64,000 nt of DNA from Alphaproteobacteria bacterium SS10 (GTDB lineage: Bacteria; Pseudomonadota; Alphaproteobacteria; TMED2). The stretch spans positions 477,294 through 541,293 of the forward strand of contig JAHCML010000003.1 of assembly GCA_019192455.1 (NCBI GenBank), in the 5' to 3' direction. A program made the translations under genes and the position numbers. Position 1 is the first letter of the stretch, and each line of letters starts with the position of its first letter. Positions 55,018 through 64,000 of this stretch are shown piece after piece. Under the pieces are notes generated by a model. The model saw only the letters and a program-made list of their open reading frames with translations. It was not told where the DNA came from and searched no databases.

Positions 55018-56556
55018 ATGAGTGATTGGGGTGAGGGCTACGTTACCGCCACCGATTATACGACGAACTTCTATTCCCCCCTGGCGCCGGAATCGATTGA
55101 TCAGGTGGCCCTGTTTATGGGTAAGCGCCCGGCCAGGAAGGGTAAGGCATTCCGTTACTTTGAGTTGGGCTGCGGCACCGGCCTAACCTGCATCTTGCTG
55201 GCAGCAACCCACCCTGAGGCTGAGTTTGTCGCCAACGACTTCAACCCCGGCCACGTCGCGATCGCGCATGAGATTATTGAGGCGTTGGGCCTGACCAATA
55301 TCACCATCACGGATCGCAGCTTTGCTGAGGTGCTGGCCGATACCCATGAGCCCTACGACTATATCATCGCCCACGGCATATATACTTGGGTGTCCCATGA
55401 GAACCGGGAATACGTCACCCAGTTCATCGGCAAGAACCTCAAGGTCGGCGGCTACTCACTCGTCTCTTACAACTGCGCGGGTGGCTGGTCGCAGCATGAC
55501 ATCCTCAACGTCATGTTCAAATCGATGCTGAAGGGCAAAGACCTCAGCGAGCCAAATCTGCCCAACCAAATCTTCGGCGAGATAAGCCAGCTATTCAGCC
55601 TGGATGAGGGGCTTCTCCAATCGAACAGCCCAACGGTGCAGTTCATGAACCGCCTCGGCGGCGGTGAGCATGACCCGCGCTACGTGATGCATGAGTTCGG
55701 CAATGACACGTGGGAGCCGGTCTATTCCCACACGCCGATTGAGCATATGGCGGGTAAGAAGCTCGATTACATCGGCCAGTCCAATGTGCTGGACAACATC
55801 CCGGTTACCGGCGTGCCCGCCAAGCTGCATCCGGTTCTAGAGGGGCGGCCGAAGCTTCAGCGCGAGATGCTGGTCGACTTTGCTATGGCCCGCATCTTCC
55901 GAAGCGATGTTTACGTGAAGGGGGCGATCAACCAAACGCCGGGCGCCCATCGGGCGGAGCTTGATAAGGCCAAGTTCTTCGCCGCCTATCCAGCTGAGCG
56001 CTATGACATGGCGGTTAAGGTGCCAACCGGTCAGATCGGTCTGGATGAGAAGGCATGCCGCAGCATTCTGGGCTTTGCCGGTGTCGATGGCTGTACGGGC
56101 GCTGAGCTGCGCCAGCATTGCGAGACGCTCGGCCTGGTCGATGATGGCTTTAGGGAGATTGTCGGCATCCTGGTGGGCGTCGGTTACCTGCGCCATGCCG
56201 CTGATGAGCCCGCGCCCGCTGATCATATGACCAACATTAATAAGCGGCTTTGCGCCATGGCATTGGATGGCCAGCGCTCGATCAACTATCTGCTCTCGCC
56301 GCGAACCCGGTCGACCTTGAAGGTCACCATGTTCGATCAGCTGTTCTTCCATACCGGTGAAACTGCCGATCTGGGCAAGCTAGTGGAGGCGGCCTTGGGT
56401 GAGATGACGGCCCGGAACATCCAGATCAGCGATGCCAAGGGCAATCCATTGGCTAGCGATCAGCTGCACAAAATGATTGAGGGCAATGCCGAGGCCTATA
56501 TGCGTGACACCTTGCCAGTGCTGCACGCTCTTCATATCGTCGCTGCCAACACCTAA
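55018..56556 (+). CDS. SAM methyltransferase with regulatory domain (protein lysine methyltransferase type)
   Basis: 512 residues from the ATG at 55018. YFELGCGTG (47-55) is the SAM-binding motif I of a class I methyltransferase, with FVANDFNPGHVAIA next; residues from about 210 form the methyltransferase regulatory domain (pfam10119 type) and a further C-terminal domain. Layout and length match the Rickettsia PKMT1/PKMT2 enzymes, which methylate lysines of the outer-membrane protein OmpB. Substrate here is unknown. Confidence 0.78.
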   Translation: MSDWGEGYVTATDYTTNFYSPLAPESIDQVALFMGKRPARKGKAFRYFELGCGTGLTCILLAATHPEAEFVANDFNPGHVAIAHEIIEALGLTNITITDRSFAEVLADTHEPYDYIIAHGIYTWVSHENREYVTQFIGKNLKVGGYSLVSYNCAGGWSQHDILNVMFKSMLKGKDLSEPNLPNQIFGEISQLFSLDEGLLQSNSPTVQFMNRLGGGEHDPRYVMHEFGNDTWEPVYSHTPIEHMAGKKLDYIGQSNVLDNIPVTGVPAKLHPVLEGRPKLQREMLVDFAMARIFRSDVYVKGAINQTPGAHRAELDKAKFFAAYPAERYDMAVKVPTGQIGLDEKACRSILGFAGVDGCTGAELRQHCETLGLVDDGFREIVGILVGVGYLRHAADEPAPADHMTNINKRLCAMALDGQRSINYLLSPRTRSTLKVTMFDQLFFHTGETADLGKLVEAALGEMTARNIQISDAKGNPLASDQLHKMIEGNAEAYMRDTLPVLHALHIVAANT

Positions 56557-56618
56557 CTGATAAACCGGCCATCGCTTGAATGGTCGATCCGCAATCGCGT
56601 CTGCTGGGGAGGAGACCA

Positions 56619-57815
56619 ATGTCGAAAACCAATCATGATCCCGTTGTCATTGTTGGCGGCGCCCGCACGCCCATGGGTAGCTTCCAGGGCGATCTCGCCG
56701 ATGTGAAGGCACCGGCGCTTGGTACCGATGCGATGCGGGAAGCGCTCGCCCGTGCCGGGGTAAAGGGTGATGAGGTTGATGAGGTGGTGATGGGCTGCGT
56801 CCTGCCCGCTGGCCTCGGCCAGGCGCCCGCGCGTCAGGCCTCACTGGGGGCCGGTATCCCAGAGGCTGTGGGTTGCACCACGATCAATAAGATGTGCGGC
56901 TCTGGCATGAAGGCGACCATGCTGGCCCATGACGGCATTCTGGCTGGCAGCAATGATATCGCAGTTGCCGGTGGGTTTGAGAGCATGACCAATGCCCCTT
57001 ACCTGCTTGAGAAGGCACGCGGCGGCTATCGCATGGGGCATGGCAAGGTTTATGACCACATGTTCCTGGACGGGCTTGAGGATGCGTATGAGCCGGGCCG
57101 CCTCATGGGTACCTATGCCGAGGCGACAGCCCAGCATTATCAATTCACCCGTGAAGCGCAGGATGAGTTTGCGATCACCTCCCTCAACCGTGCCAAGCAG
57201 GCGGGTGAGGATGGCACCGCGGATAAGGAAATCATCCCGGTCACGCTAAAGACCCGAAAGGGTGAGGTGACCATCAGCCGTGATGAGCAGCCGTTTAAGG
57301 CCAATCTGGAGAAGATCCCACAGCTCCGCCCCGCCTTTGATAAGGACGGCACGGTGACGGCGGCCAACTCCAGCTCAATCTCCGATGGTGCTGCAGCACT
57401 GGTCCTGATGCGTCAGTCAGTGGCTGAGAAGCGGGGTGCTAAAATCCTCGCCAAGATCCATGGCCACGCAACCCATGCCCAGGCGCCAGCCTGGTTCACC
57501 ACCGCGCCCATCGGTGCCATGGAGACGCTATTTGAGAAGGTGGGTTGGTCCGCTGGTGAGGTTGACCTTTATGAGGTCAACGAAGCCTTTGCCGTCGTTA
57601 CCATGGCGGCGATGCGCGACCTGGATCTGCCCCATGACAAGGTGAATGTGCATGGCGGTGCCTGTGCCCTTGGCCACCCGGTTGGTGCCTCCGGCGCCCG
57701 GATCATCGTCACCCTGATGAACGCACTTGAGAAATACGACCTGACCAAGGGGGTCGCCTCCCTCTGCATCGGCGGGGGCGAAGCCACGGCCATCGCCATC
57801 GAACGGGTGAACTAG
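56619..57815 (+). CDS. Acetyl-CoA acetyltransferase (thiolase)
   Basis: 398 residues from the ATG at 56619 (GGGGAGGAG upstream). Cys93 in NKMCGSG is the acyl-carrying Cys, His in NEAFA/ALGHPVGASG and Cys383 in CIGGGEA complete the site. It condenses or cleaves acetoacetyl-CoA or 3-oxoacyl-CoA. First of three genes for acyl-CoA metabolism in one row. Confidence 0.92.
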   Translation: MSKTNHDPVVIVGGARTPMGSFQGDLADVKAPALGTDAMREALARAGVKGDEVDEVVMGCVLPAGLGQAPARQASLGAGIPEAVGCTTINKMCGSGMKATMLAHDGILAGSNDIAVAGGFESMTNAPYLLEKARGGYRMGHGKVYDHMFLDGLEDAYEPGRLMGTYAEATAQHYQFTREAQDEFAITSLNRAKQAGEDGTADKEIIPVTLKTRKGEVTISRDEQPFKANLEKIPQLRPAFDKDGTVTAANSSSISDGAAALVLMRQSVAEKRGAKILAKIHGHATHAQAPAWFTTAPIGAMETLFEKVGWSAGEVDLYEVNEAFAVVTMAAMRDLDLPHDKVNVHGGACALGHPVGASGARIIVTLMNALEKYDLTKGVASLCIGGGEATAIAIERVN

Positions 57816-57819
57816 ACCG

Positions 57820-58497
57820 ATGCCGACAGTACTGATCACCGGTGCCAAGCGTGGTATCGGGCGTGGCTTGGTTGATCGTTTTCTTGAGCAGGGATGGGAT
57901 GTCCTGGCCGCTGGTCGTGATGCCAGCTCAAGCCCACTAGCTGAATTAGACCGGGTTCGAACGGTCGATTTTGATGTAACCGATGAGGCTTCGATCAAGA
58001 CCGCTGCCGCTTCACTAATCGGGGTGCCGATTGATCTGCTGATTAATAATGCCGGTGTCTTTGATGCCGATTACAGCAACCTTGCCGATGTCTCGGTTGA
58101 GCAATGGCAGCGTGACTTTGCCGTTAACACCATGGGGCCAGTTCTGGTCGCCCGTGCGTTTCTGCCCAACCTTCGAGCCGGTGGCCGGAAGCAGCTTGCG
58201 GTGATCTCTAGCACCATGGCCTCCATGGGCAAGAATGCCATGGGCTTCCATTACAGCTATCGCAGTACCAAGGCCGGGGTGAATGCCGCTTGGGTCAGCC
58301 TATCCCTTGATTTGGCTGATGATGATTTCACCTGCGTTGTCCTGTGCCCTGGTTGGGTTCGCACGGATATGGGCGGACCATCGGCAGCGCTTAGCGTTGA
58401 GGAGAGCACCGGCGGTCTGTTCAAAGTGCTGAACGGGTTAACGGCGGCGGATAATGGCCGATTCATCAATTATGCCGGTGAGGAAGTCGCCTGGTAG
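57820..58497 (+). CDS. Short-chain dehydrogenase/reductase
   Basis: 225 residues. TGAKRGIGRG is the NAD(P) loop, NNAG is present, and the catalytic Ser (ISSTMAS) and Tyr-x-x-x-Lys (YRSTK) are intact. Starts four bases after the thiolase stop, so they are probably translated from one mRNA. The carbonyl substrate is unknown; csgA-like SDRs are the closest type by general look. Confidence 0.85.
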   Translation: MPTVLITGAKRGIGRGLVDRFLEQGWDVLAAGRDASSSPLAELDRVRTVDFDVTDEASIKTAAASLIGVPIDLLINNAGVFDADYSNLADVSVEQWQRDFAVNTMGPVLVARAFLPNLRAGGRKQLAVISSTMASMGKNAMGFHYSYRSTKAGVNAAWVSLSLDLADDDFTCVVLCPGWVRTDMGGPSAALSVEESTGGLFKVLNGLTAADNGRFINYAGEEVAW

Positions 58498-58524
58498 CGA
58501 CTGCAAGGGAGTGGGGCTGCGCCC

Positions 58525-59658
58525 ATGATACTGACTGAAGACCAGGAACTTATCCGGGAGACGGCCCGGCAGTTTGCCACGGACCGCCTAGCGCCCTTCG
58601 CCGCCGAATGGGACCGGGAGCATAGCTATCCCCGTGAAGCGCTGGCTGAGATGGCCGAGTTGGGTTTCCTGGGCATGGTGGTGCCAGAGGAATGGGATGG
58701 CGTTGGCGCTGATGCGGTTTCCTATGCGCTGGCTTTGGAAGAAGTAGCCGCTGGTGACGGTGCCACCTCAACCGTGATGAGTGTCCACAACTCCCCATGC
58801 TGTGCCGCGCTGGTCAAAAGTGGGACGACCGAGCAGAAGGAGCACTTCCTGAAGCCCATGGCGCGGGGTGAGATGGTTGGCTGCTTCTGTCTGACTGAGC
58901 CGCAGGCGGGTTCAGACGCCGCCGCGCTTAAAACTAAGGCTCAGCGTGACGGCAATCATTGGGTCCTGAACGGCGCGAAGCAATTCATCTCAACCGGTAA
59001 AAACGGCGATATCGCTCTCGTCTTCGCTGTGACCGATCCGGAAGCCGGGAAGAAGGGCATTAGTGCCTTCCTCGTCCCAACCGATACCGAGGGTTACAAC
59101 GTGGCGCGGGTTGAGCGGAAGCTGGGCCAACATGCCTCTGACACCGCACAGATCGTCTTTGAGGATTGTCGGATTACGCCCGACATGATGCTGGGTGAGG
59201 AAGGTGAGGGTTATAAGATCGCGCTCGCCAATCTTGAAAGTGGCCGGATCGGTATTGCCGCCCAGTCAGTGGGAATGGCGCGGGCCGCACTGGACCTAGC
59301 GATCGCTTATGCCAAGGACCGGGAAAGCTTCGGCAAACCGATCTTTGATCATCAGGCAGTGAATTTCCGCCTTGCCGATATGGCGACGCAAGTGGAAGCC
59401 GCGCGCCAGCTTACCCTGCATGCCGCCGCGATGAAGGATGCAGGTCGTCCCTGCCTGAAAGAGGCCGCGATGGCCAAGCTGTTCGCCTCAGAGATTGCGG
59501 AGAAGGTCTGCTCAGATGCCATCCAGGTTCATGGTGGCTATGGCTATCTCGAGGACTTCCCGGTTGAGCGGATCTATCGCGATGTGCGTGTTTGCCAGAT
59601 CTATGAAGGCACAAGTGATATCCAAAAGCTGATCATCGGTCGTCAATTGGCAGGCTGA
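58525..59658 (+). CDS. Acyl-CoA dehydrogenase
   Basis: 377 residues. FCLTEPQAGSDAAA and VHGGYGYLEDFPVERIYRD are family signatures; Glu361 in YEGTSDIQ is the likely base. FAD enzyme making enoyl-CoA and passing electrons to ETF. Chain preference (short-chain or branched) is not clear, though the nearby HMG-CoA lyase and transporter suggest amino acid breakdown. Its end overlaps the convergent gene by 16 bases. Confidence 0.92.
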   Translation: MILTEDQELIRETARQFATDRLAPFAAEWDREHSYPREALAEMAELGFLGMVVPEEWDGVGADAVSYALALEEVAAGDGATSTVMSVHNSPCCAALVKSGTTEQKEHFLKPMARGEMVGCFCLTEPQAGSDAAALKTKAQRDGNHWVLNGAKQFISTGKNGDIALVFAVTDPEAGKKGISAFLVPTDTEGYNVARVERKLGQHASDTAQIVFEDCRITPDMMLGEEGEGYKIALANLESGRIGIAAQSVGMARAALDLAIAYAKDRESFGKPIFDHQAVNFRLADMATQVEAARQLTLHAAAMKDAGRPCLKEAAMAKLFASEIAEKVCSDAIQVHGGYGYLEDFPVERIYRDVRVCQIYEGTSDIQKLIIGRQLAG

Positions 59659-61196
59659 CCGGCAGCGGTTGCTGGTTTCAGCAGCTCGTCTAGATCAAAC
59701 CGCCAGATCTCGGCCTCACGTTCGCGGCGAGTGATTGGGTTGCGCGCCTGAATGGCGGCGATCAGAACCCGACGATCATTGGTCCAATCCAGATCAATGA
59801 TCTGATAGGCGTCACCTGTACGCCTAGACAGTTCGCCATGGTTGGTAAGTTGGTAAAGCGGGCCATCGGCAACCCTGATGAACAAATCCGTTGGCGTTTG
59901 CCATTCTTCCGCACCCAGCTGTCGCGCTGGGATTGATCGAGACGAGCTATAGACCATCACCTTACGTCCGCGATCCCGCAGCGCCGGGCCGACCCGATCA
60001 GGCGGTGAAAACTCAGACCGCCGTGGTCGCTCAATCAGCCCGTGGTCGATAACCCGTAGGCGGAATGTGCTGGTGCTGTCATAGAGCCGTTGGAACTTGT
60101 CGCCATTCGCAATCCGTGTGACCAAGCTTGTAATGCCTGAGGTGACAAGCCGTGGCTGTCCCTCCAGATCCTGACTGCCACCGGTTCTTGGTTGTGTCGA
60201 CTTGATATTTGTTCTTGAGATCTTCCAGTTGAACCAGGGGTCCTGGCGTTGTCGCCCGCGGGCAAAGGCGCCAACTTGCGCCACTGCTTGGTCGTCCGCG
60301 GCGGGTAGAGCCCGTTCTGCAAATCGAATTTGTAGAGCGTTCAAGAACTGAGGGGAGACGGCGCCATGTCCCGGCGGGCTGATCCAGACTGGCTTGAACT
60401 CTCGCGTTTCAATGTTGAGGGCCCAAAGATCGTGATTCACTCCCCAATCTAAGCGTTCGCTCAATCGGCCGTCGGCAGCCGCATTCTCATTCAATCGCTG
60501 AACCACCACCGTCGTATTGGTCGGGTCAACGGTGGGGTTGCCCATAACTGCCCGAATACGCGGCTCGATGAAGCAGGTAAGGCAAAGCGGCAAGCGACCA
60601 TCGATATACATGCGGTAGATATCGCGGTGACCAGTAATGCCGTTGAAGACCCGGTCATACACGATGGTTTCAGTTCCAGGCAGTCGTGGGTCGACAGGCG
60701 TGCTTATGTCAAAACGGCCACCACGATCGGTCAGTCTTTGTCTGGGGATTAGCCCCGCATCTGCCATTATCGGCTTGGCTGCTGCATCTGCAATGGCAGC
60801 GGGCATCAGTTTATCGACCCAGATGGGAACCCTTCTGCCCTGTCGGGATTCCCATCCGATAATGACGTTGTCGCCATCCTTTAATCGGCCAATCAGATTG
60901 ATCGTTCGTTGATCCGATACGGGTTCAAGCCGGGTTGAGTTTGGGGCCGGTGGCGCCTCAAATCGAACCAGGGAACTTGAGCCCTCAACCTCGATGGCGA
61001 AGGTGTCCATTGCCTTGTTTAAGACGGCTCCTTCTGTCTCGCCACGTGCCGTAACTGTCTGATCTTGGGCAGAAATCGATGCTGCGCTGCCGAAATAGAA
61101 AAGCGCGAAAGCTAGTCCAAACGCGAATTTGCCTGCAACAGATATACGACACGCAGAGCTTTCATATTTTTTAGTCGAAAGAGCAGTTTTCTTCAT
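59643..61196 (-). CDS. Exported hypothetical protein
   Basis: 517 residues from the ATG at 61196. A signal peptide (FAFGLAFALFYFGSAASISAQ) precedes a long region with repeated strand-turn blocks such as DLWALNIETREFKPVWI, RVIDHGLI and YQIIDLDWTNDRRVLIAAI, which suggests a beta-propeller resembling TolB or peptidase propellers. Two Cys lie close together (LCLTCF). No catalytic motif recognised. Expected in the periplasm or outside. Confidence 0.6.
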   Translation of the reverse strand: MKKTALSTKKYESSACRISVAGKFAFGLAFALFYFGSAASISAQDQTVTARGETEGAVLNKAMDTFAIEVEGSSSLVRFEAPPAPNSTRLEPVSDQRTINLIGRLKDGDNVIIGWESRQGRRVPIWVDKLMPAAIADAAAKPIMADAGLIPRQRLTDRGGRFDISTPVDPRLPGTETIVYDRVFNGITGHRDIYRMYIDGRLPLCLTCFIEPRIRAVMGNPTVDPTNTTVVVQRLNENAAADGRLSERLDWGVNHDLWALNIETREFKPVWISPPGHGAVSPQFLNALQIRFAERALPAADDQAVAQVGAFARGRQRQDPWFNWKISRTNIKSTQPRTGGSQDLEGQPRLVTSGITSLVTRIANGDKFQRLYDSTSTFRLRVIDHGLIERPRRSEFSPPDRVGPALRDRGRKVMVYSSSRSIPARQLGAEEWQTPTDLFIRVADGPLYQLTNHGELSRRTGDAYQIIDLDWTNDRRVLIAAIQARNPITRREREAEIWRFDLDELLKPATAAGQPAN

Positions 61197-61390
61197 TCTG
61201 TGTGCTTTGACGCTTTCGTAAGCTGCAACCAGCATTTAATCAGGCCAGTTGATGATCTCTCCTCCGATCGGCCCGATATTTCCGGTTCCAGACCCTAGGA
61301 CATGCGCCGACGGTTTGTGATCCGAGCCCCCGCAAATGCTGGTGCTACTGGATTGGGAAAATCCGGGCGCGCCGCCCCTAAGGAGAGCAC

Positions 61391-62026
61391 ATGACATTCA
61401 TACCCCGTCTTGATCGCAAGATGCAGCCCCTTGCGCCGGAAACCGGTAAGGCTGTGCTGCAACAGATCAACCGGCATTTCACTGCCCGCCCGATGGCGGT
61501 GAAGTCGACAGAACTGTCCTGGATGTCCCTGCCTTTCTATGACGACATGCTGCTTTATGCGGCCACCGATTATTCGGTGATCCCGGCACTCACCAAATAT
61601 GTGTTGCGCCGTGGGACGGAAGTTTTCCCAATCGATTACACACCGACGCCAATCATGGCCGCCAACCAGAGTGCGCCACTGACGCTGACGAGTGATAATG
61701 CGGTTGAGTATCTGCGTTTCTTCACCCGCTTTGTTTGGCGGATGGGTGAGCCACAATGGCTGATTGAGAGCCCGGCCGACCTGCCGGCATTAAGCACCAT
61801 GGCCGCCAGCGACCAGCGCCGCATTCAGGCGGCACTGCACCCGATCCGCATTCGCTCGGCAGGCGATGCCTTCCCGGATGGGTTTGTGATCGATGCCTGC
61901 TTTGTTAGCGGCACTACCTTGGTTTCTCGCCGCCTGCTGGTGCCAGCAGATGGCAATGTCCGGTCCGCGCCAGATCGCGTTCTGTTCGATGGTAAGCCGG
62001 TGACCATGGAGATGCAGATGCGGTAA
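61391..62026 (+). CDS. Hypothetical protein
   Basis: 211 residues, soluble, with GGAGAG about six bases before the ATG. Contains ELSWMSLPFYDDMLLYAATD and EYLRFFTRFVWRMGEPQWLIES; the sequence looks folded and is not low-complexity. No family recognised. It precedes the putative peptidase gene by 115 bases, same strand. Confidence 0.55.
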   Translation: MTFIPRLDRKMQPLAPETGKAVLQQINRHFTARPMAVKSTELSWMSLPFYDDMLLYAATDYSVIPALTKYVLRRGTEVFPIDYTPTPIMAANQSAPLTLTSDNAVEYLRFFTRFVWRMGEPQWLIESPADLPALSTMAASDQRRIQAALHPIRIRSAGDAFPDGFVIDACFVSGTTLVSRRLLVPADGNVRSAPDRVLFDGKPVTMEMQMR

Positions 62027-62141
62027 CGCGCCATCTCAAAACAAGTTCCAGCGTCTCCCCCGCTGTTGTCTTCGTCGCCAACGAATTTTGTAAATCCACG
62101 GTCAGGCACCACGCCGACCAAGCTTATGATTAGGGGATAAC

Positions 62142-63503
62142 ATGGCTGATTTTCGTCCACTTCTGGACCTCGCGGCAGAGGCTCCAAGCGATCCATACGC
62201 TGGATCGAACAGTGCAGGCGCCATCGCGGCGGCTGACGAGGACATGCATGCACAGTTGATGAACTTCTTGCATCCACGACGCCACCAACCAGAGATTGAT
62301 TACGGGTCACCAGAGGCTTGGGGTGCCTTTGCCGATGATCAACCAATTCCAACCGCGTCAACCGCCAGCGTTGAGGGCACCGGTAATGGTGCAGCGGCCA
62401 AGGACAGCCAGAAGCTGATCGTTTGGGATGAGTTCGGTGCCAATAAGCGCCTGCCAACCAACAACCGCGACGGCAGCTTCCCTGGCAGCGGCCCATCAGA
62501 CAGCAAGGATGAGGGCCCAGATGCTCCGGGTGATGAGGGCGAAGAGATGCCCAAGATGACCCAGGAAGGTGCTGTGGCAACGATCAATCGCTACATGGAA
62601 ATCCTCAATAAGAGTGAGTCAGGTCGCGCCCTGGTTGAGATGGCGAAAGAGATGAACATCAAGTTCGCCATCGATATGCAGGCTGGTGTCTATGGCTACT
62701 ACTCACCAGGCGAGAATCTGGTTGGCATCAACCCAACCGTTGATGAGGGACGTGCGGTTGCCACTTTGGCGCACGAGCTTCGCCACGCTTGGCAGTTCAA
62801 GAATGGCTTCAATACCAAGCTTGAGTTCAAGCCACGCGACAACATTTGGATGATGCGTGCGATGGAAGCTGATGCCGAAGCCAACGCCATTAAGTTGGCG
62901 GCAGAACTGGCCGAAGCGGGCTATCCAGCTGCACTGCAGTCCCACCTGAACAGTGAGTATGGTGACGAGGCCATGGCCTTCATCCACCAGGTTCAAGAAG
63001 ACCCAACCTCACTTACCGATGGTCGTGCACAGCGTGCGGTGTTTGATCAGTGGTTCTCTAAGACCTGGCGCCGGGATGCTTACGATAAGCACTCCGTTGA
63101 CTATCTTGAGCACTTCTCCTTCGCGCTTGAGCACAACAAGAAGACCAAAGGCTTCGATGAAGTTACGGTTGAGTGGCTGCGCGGCATGGGTGCCCAACCG
63201 GATGGCAGCAACTATCTGGACCCGAAAGACGGCTCCATGGATCTGGATGATGACTTCTACCGTGAAGGTATCGCCAGCCCGGTTGAAGATCGTCTTGAGC
63301 ACATTGAGCGTCGTCTGGACGGTGTTAAGCGTGGACCGAACCGCCGCAATGGCGATGAGGCACCGCTTAAGATGCCACCACGTGGTGCGGCCAACGACGA
63401 TCGTCTGCCTGGCGATGGCGGCCTGCCAATCGCGGCTGAACTTGGCAAGGATGGTGAGCCAAAGCCACCACGCCTTCTGCGGGCTGGCGGCATGGGCATG
63501 TAA
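62142..63503 (+). CDS. Putative zinc metallopeptidase, DUF6782-like
   Basis: 453 residues. ATLAHELRHAWQFKNG has an HExxH-like H-E-L-R-H site and EADAEANAIKLAAE about 35 residues later gives the likely third ligand, as in DUF6782-type zincins. The N-terminal 150 residues and the last 70 are polar, Gly/Pro/Asp-rich and probably disordered. No signal peptide. Substrate unknown. Confidence 0.65.
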   Translation: MADFRPLLDLAAEAPSDPYAGSNSAGAIAAADEDMHAQLMNFLHPRRHQPEIDYGSPEAWGAFADDQPIPTASTASVEGTGNGAAAKDSQKLIVWDEFGANKRLPTNNRDGSFPGSGPSDSKDEGPDAPGDEGEEMPKMTQEGAVATINRYMEILNKSESGRALVEMAKEMNIKFAIDMQAGVYGYYSPGENLVGINPTVDEGRAVATLAHELRHAWQFKNGFNTKLEFKPRDNIWMMRAMEADAEANAIKLAAELAEAGYPAALQSHLNSEYGDEAMAFIHQVQEDPTSLTDGRAQRAVFDQWFSKTWRRDAYDKHSVDYLEHFSFALEHNKKTKGFDEVTVEWLRGMGAQPDGSNYLDPKDGSMDLDDDFYREGIASPVEDRLEHIERRLDGVKRGPNRRNGDEAPLKMPPRGAANDDRLPGDGGLPIAAELGKDGEPKPPRLLRAGGMGM

Positions 63504-63531
63504 GCCCAGTCAGAATAAACAGATAGTAGGG

Positions 63532-63566
63532 AAGGCGGCGCCAATGGTGGCCGCCTTCTTTCCTTT
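63532..63566 (+). terminator. Intrinsic terminator
   Basis: AAGGCGGC (63532-63539) pairs with GCCGCCTT (63550-63557), loop of ten, followed by CTTTCCTTTT. It ends the transcript of the putative peptidase gene and lies before mvaB. Confidence 0.75.
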
Positions 63567-63623
63567 TCAGCTATCTGCCTTTACCTCTCACCTTATGAGA
63601 TTAACCGGATCTAGAGTGCAGAG

Positions 63624-64000
63624 ATGACGGACCGCGTTACCCTGGTTGAGGTGGGCCCGCGCGACGGCCTACAGAACGAACCAAAGCCGATTGATGCGGC
63701 GACTAAGATCACCTTGGTTGATCGACTGGCTGCCGCTGGGCTGCCCAGTGTTGAGGCTGGCGCCTTCGTGTCGCCGAAATGGGTGCCGCAGATGGCCGCC
63801 AGTGATGAGGTGATGCGCGGTATTCAACGGCATGAGGCTACAGATTACCCGGTGCTGGTCCCCAATCTCAAAGGCTTGGAGGCGGCTAAGACCGCAGACG
63901 CTGAGACCATCGCGATCTTCCTCGCGGCCTCTGAGAGCTTCTCCCAAAAGAATATCAACTGCTCAATCGATGAAAGTTTTGGCCGCGCCGCCGAGGTTAT
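63624..64000 (+). CDS. mvaB: Hydroxymethylglutaryl-CoA lyase, N-terminal part (cut by window edge)
   Basis: The frame runs from the ATG at 63624 to the window end (about 125 residues). VEVGPRDGLQNE carries the Arg-Asp catalytic pair and metal Asp, then VEAGAFVSPKWVPQMA and ASESFSQKNINCSI, all typical of HMG-CoA lyase in the DRE-TIM family. It splits HMG-CoA into acetyl-CoA and acetoacetate, the last step of leucine breakdown. The C-terminal half with the active-site Cys loop is outside. Confidence 0.92.
   Translation, partial: MTDRVTLVEVGPRDGLQNEPKPIDAATKITLVDRLAAAGLPSVEAGAFVSPKWVPQMAASDEVMRGIQRHEATDYPVLVPNLKGLEAAKTADAETIAIFLAASESFSQKNINCSIDESFGRAAEV

Overview
The window looks like chromosomal DNA of a moderately GC-rich alphaproteobacterium, probably aquatic and aerobic. 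Pointers are an IalB-like exported protein, an ScfR/RamB-type regulator with isocitrate lyase, the aceA-DUF4170 pair, a Rhizobium-type asparaginase, a Rickettsia-type protein lysine methyltransferase homologue, HAAT-family ABC transport and a complete rhodopsin-retinal cassette. No phage, IS element, CRISPR array or integrase was seen. The window begins inside a glycosyltransferase gene and ends inside an HMG-CoA lyase gene.

Left third (1-15.3 kb): a glycosyltransferase end, a lipoprotein and a small unknown protein; an XRE/IrrE-N/DUF2083 regulator; two serralysin-like M10 metalloproteases (one with RTX repeats, one catalytic domain only) lying between that regulator and aceA; aceA with a DUF4170 gene and a strong terminator; a pilin-like protein divergent from a radical SAM/SPASM enzyme that is followed by an unknown 156-residue protein; then a sulfur/amino-acid group (cystathionine beta-synthase, a gamma-lyase/synthase family enzyme, asparaginase) and a GNAT acetyltransferase.

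Middle (15.6-37 kb): a giant (about 2,420 aa) DUF4347/RTX surface protein with five repeats of about 119 residues; a minus-strand catabolic-looking cluster (isochorismatase-fold hydrolase, two related amidohydrolases of which one has a twin-arginine-like export signal, and an MFS_3 exporter) divergent from a LysR regulator; then the phototrophy cassette rhodopsin-crtE-crtI-crtB-crtY-blh. This cassette encodes a light-driven proton pump (D92/T96/E103, K228) and the full route from isoprenoid diphosphates through phytoene, lycopene and beta-carotene to retinal. The five biosynthetic genes overlap or nearly overlap, and the cassette ends 58 bases from the 3' end of a tRNA-Thr gene.

Right third (37-64 kb): rlmB between tRNA-Thr and tRNA-Tyr; a single-domain response regulator; a branched-chain/polar amino acid ABC transporter (livK-H-M-G-F) followed by a cupin gene, with two strong hairpins between livK and livH and a cluster of GTATAC-centred inverted repeats upstream of livK; a membrane protein, an Hpt plus degenerate receiver protein and an IalB-like protein in one row; acylphosphatase, an M14-type deacylase, lipB, tRNA-Leu; a malic enzyme fused to a phosphotransacetylase-like domain; MgtE; a putative protein lysine methyltransferase; thiolase, SDR and acyl-CoA dehydrogenase; three unknown proteins including a putative zinc peptidase; and mvaB. 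The uptake system, thiolase, acyl-CoA dehydrogenase, HMG-CoA lyase, malic enzyme and isocitrate lyase together fit growth on amino acids and acetyl-CoA-yielding substrates, with light as an energy supplement.
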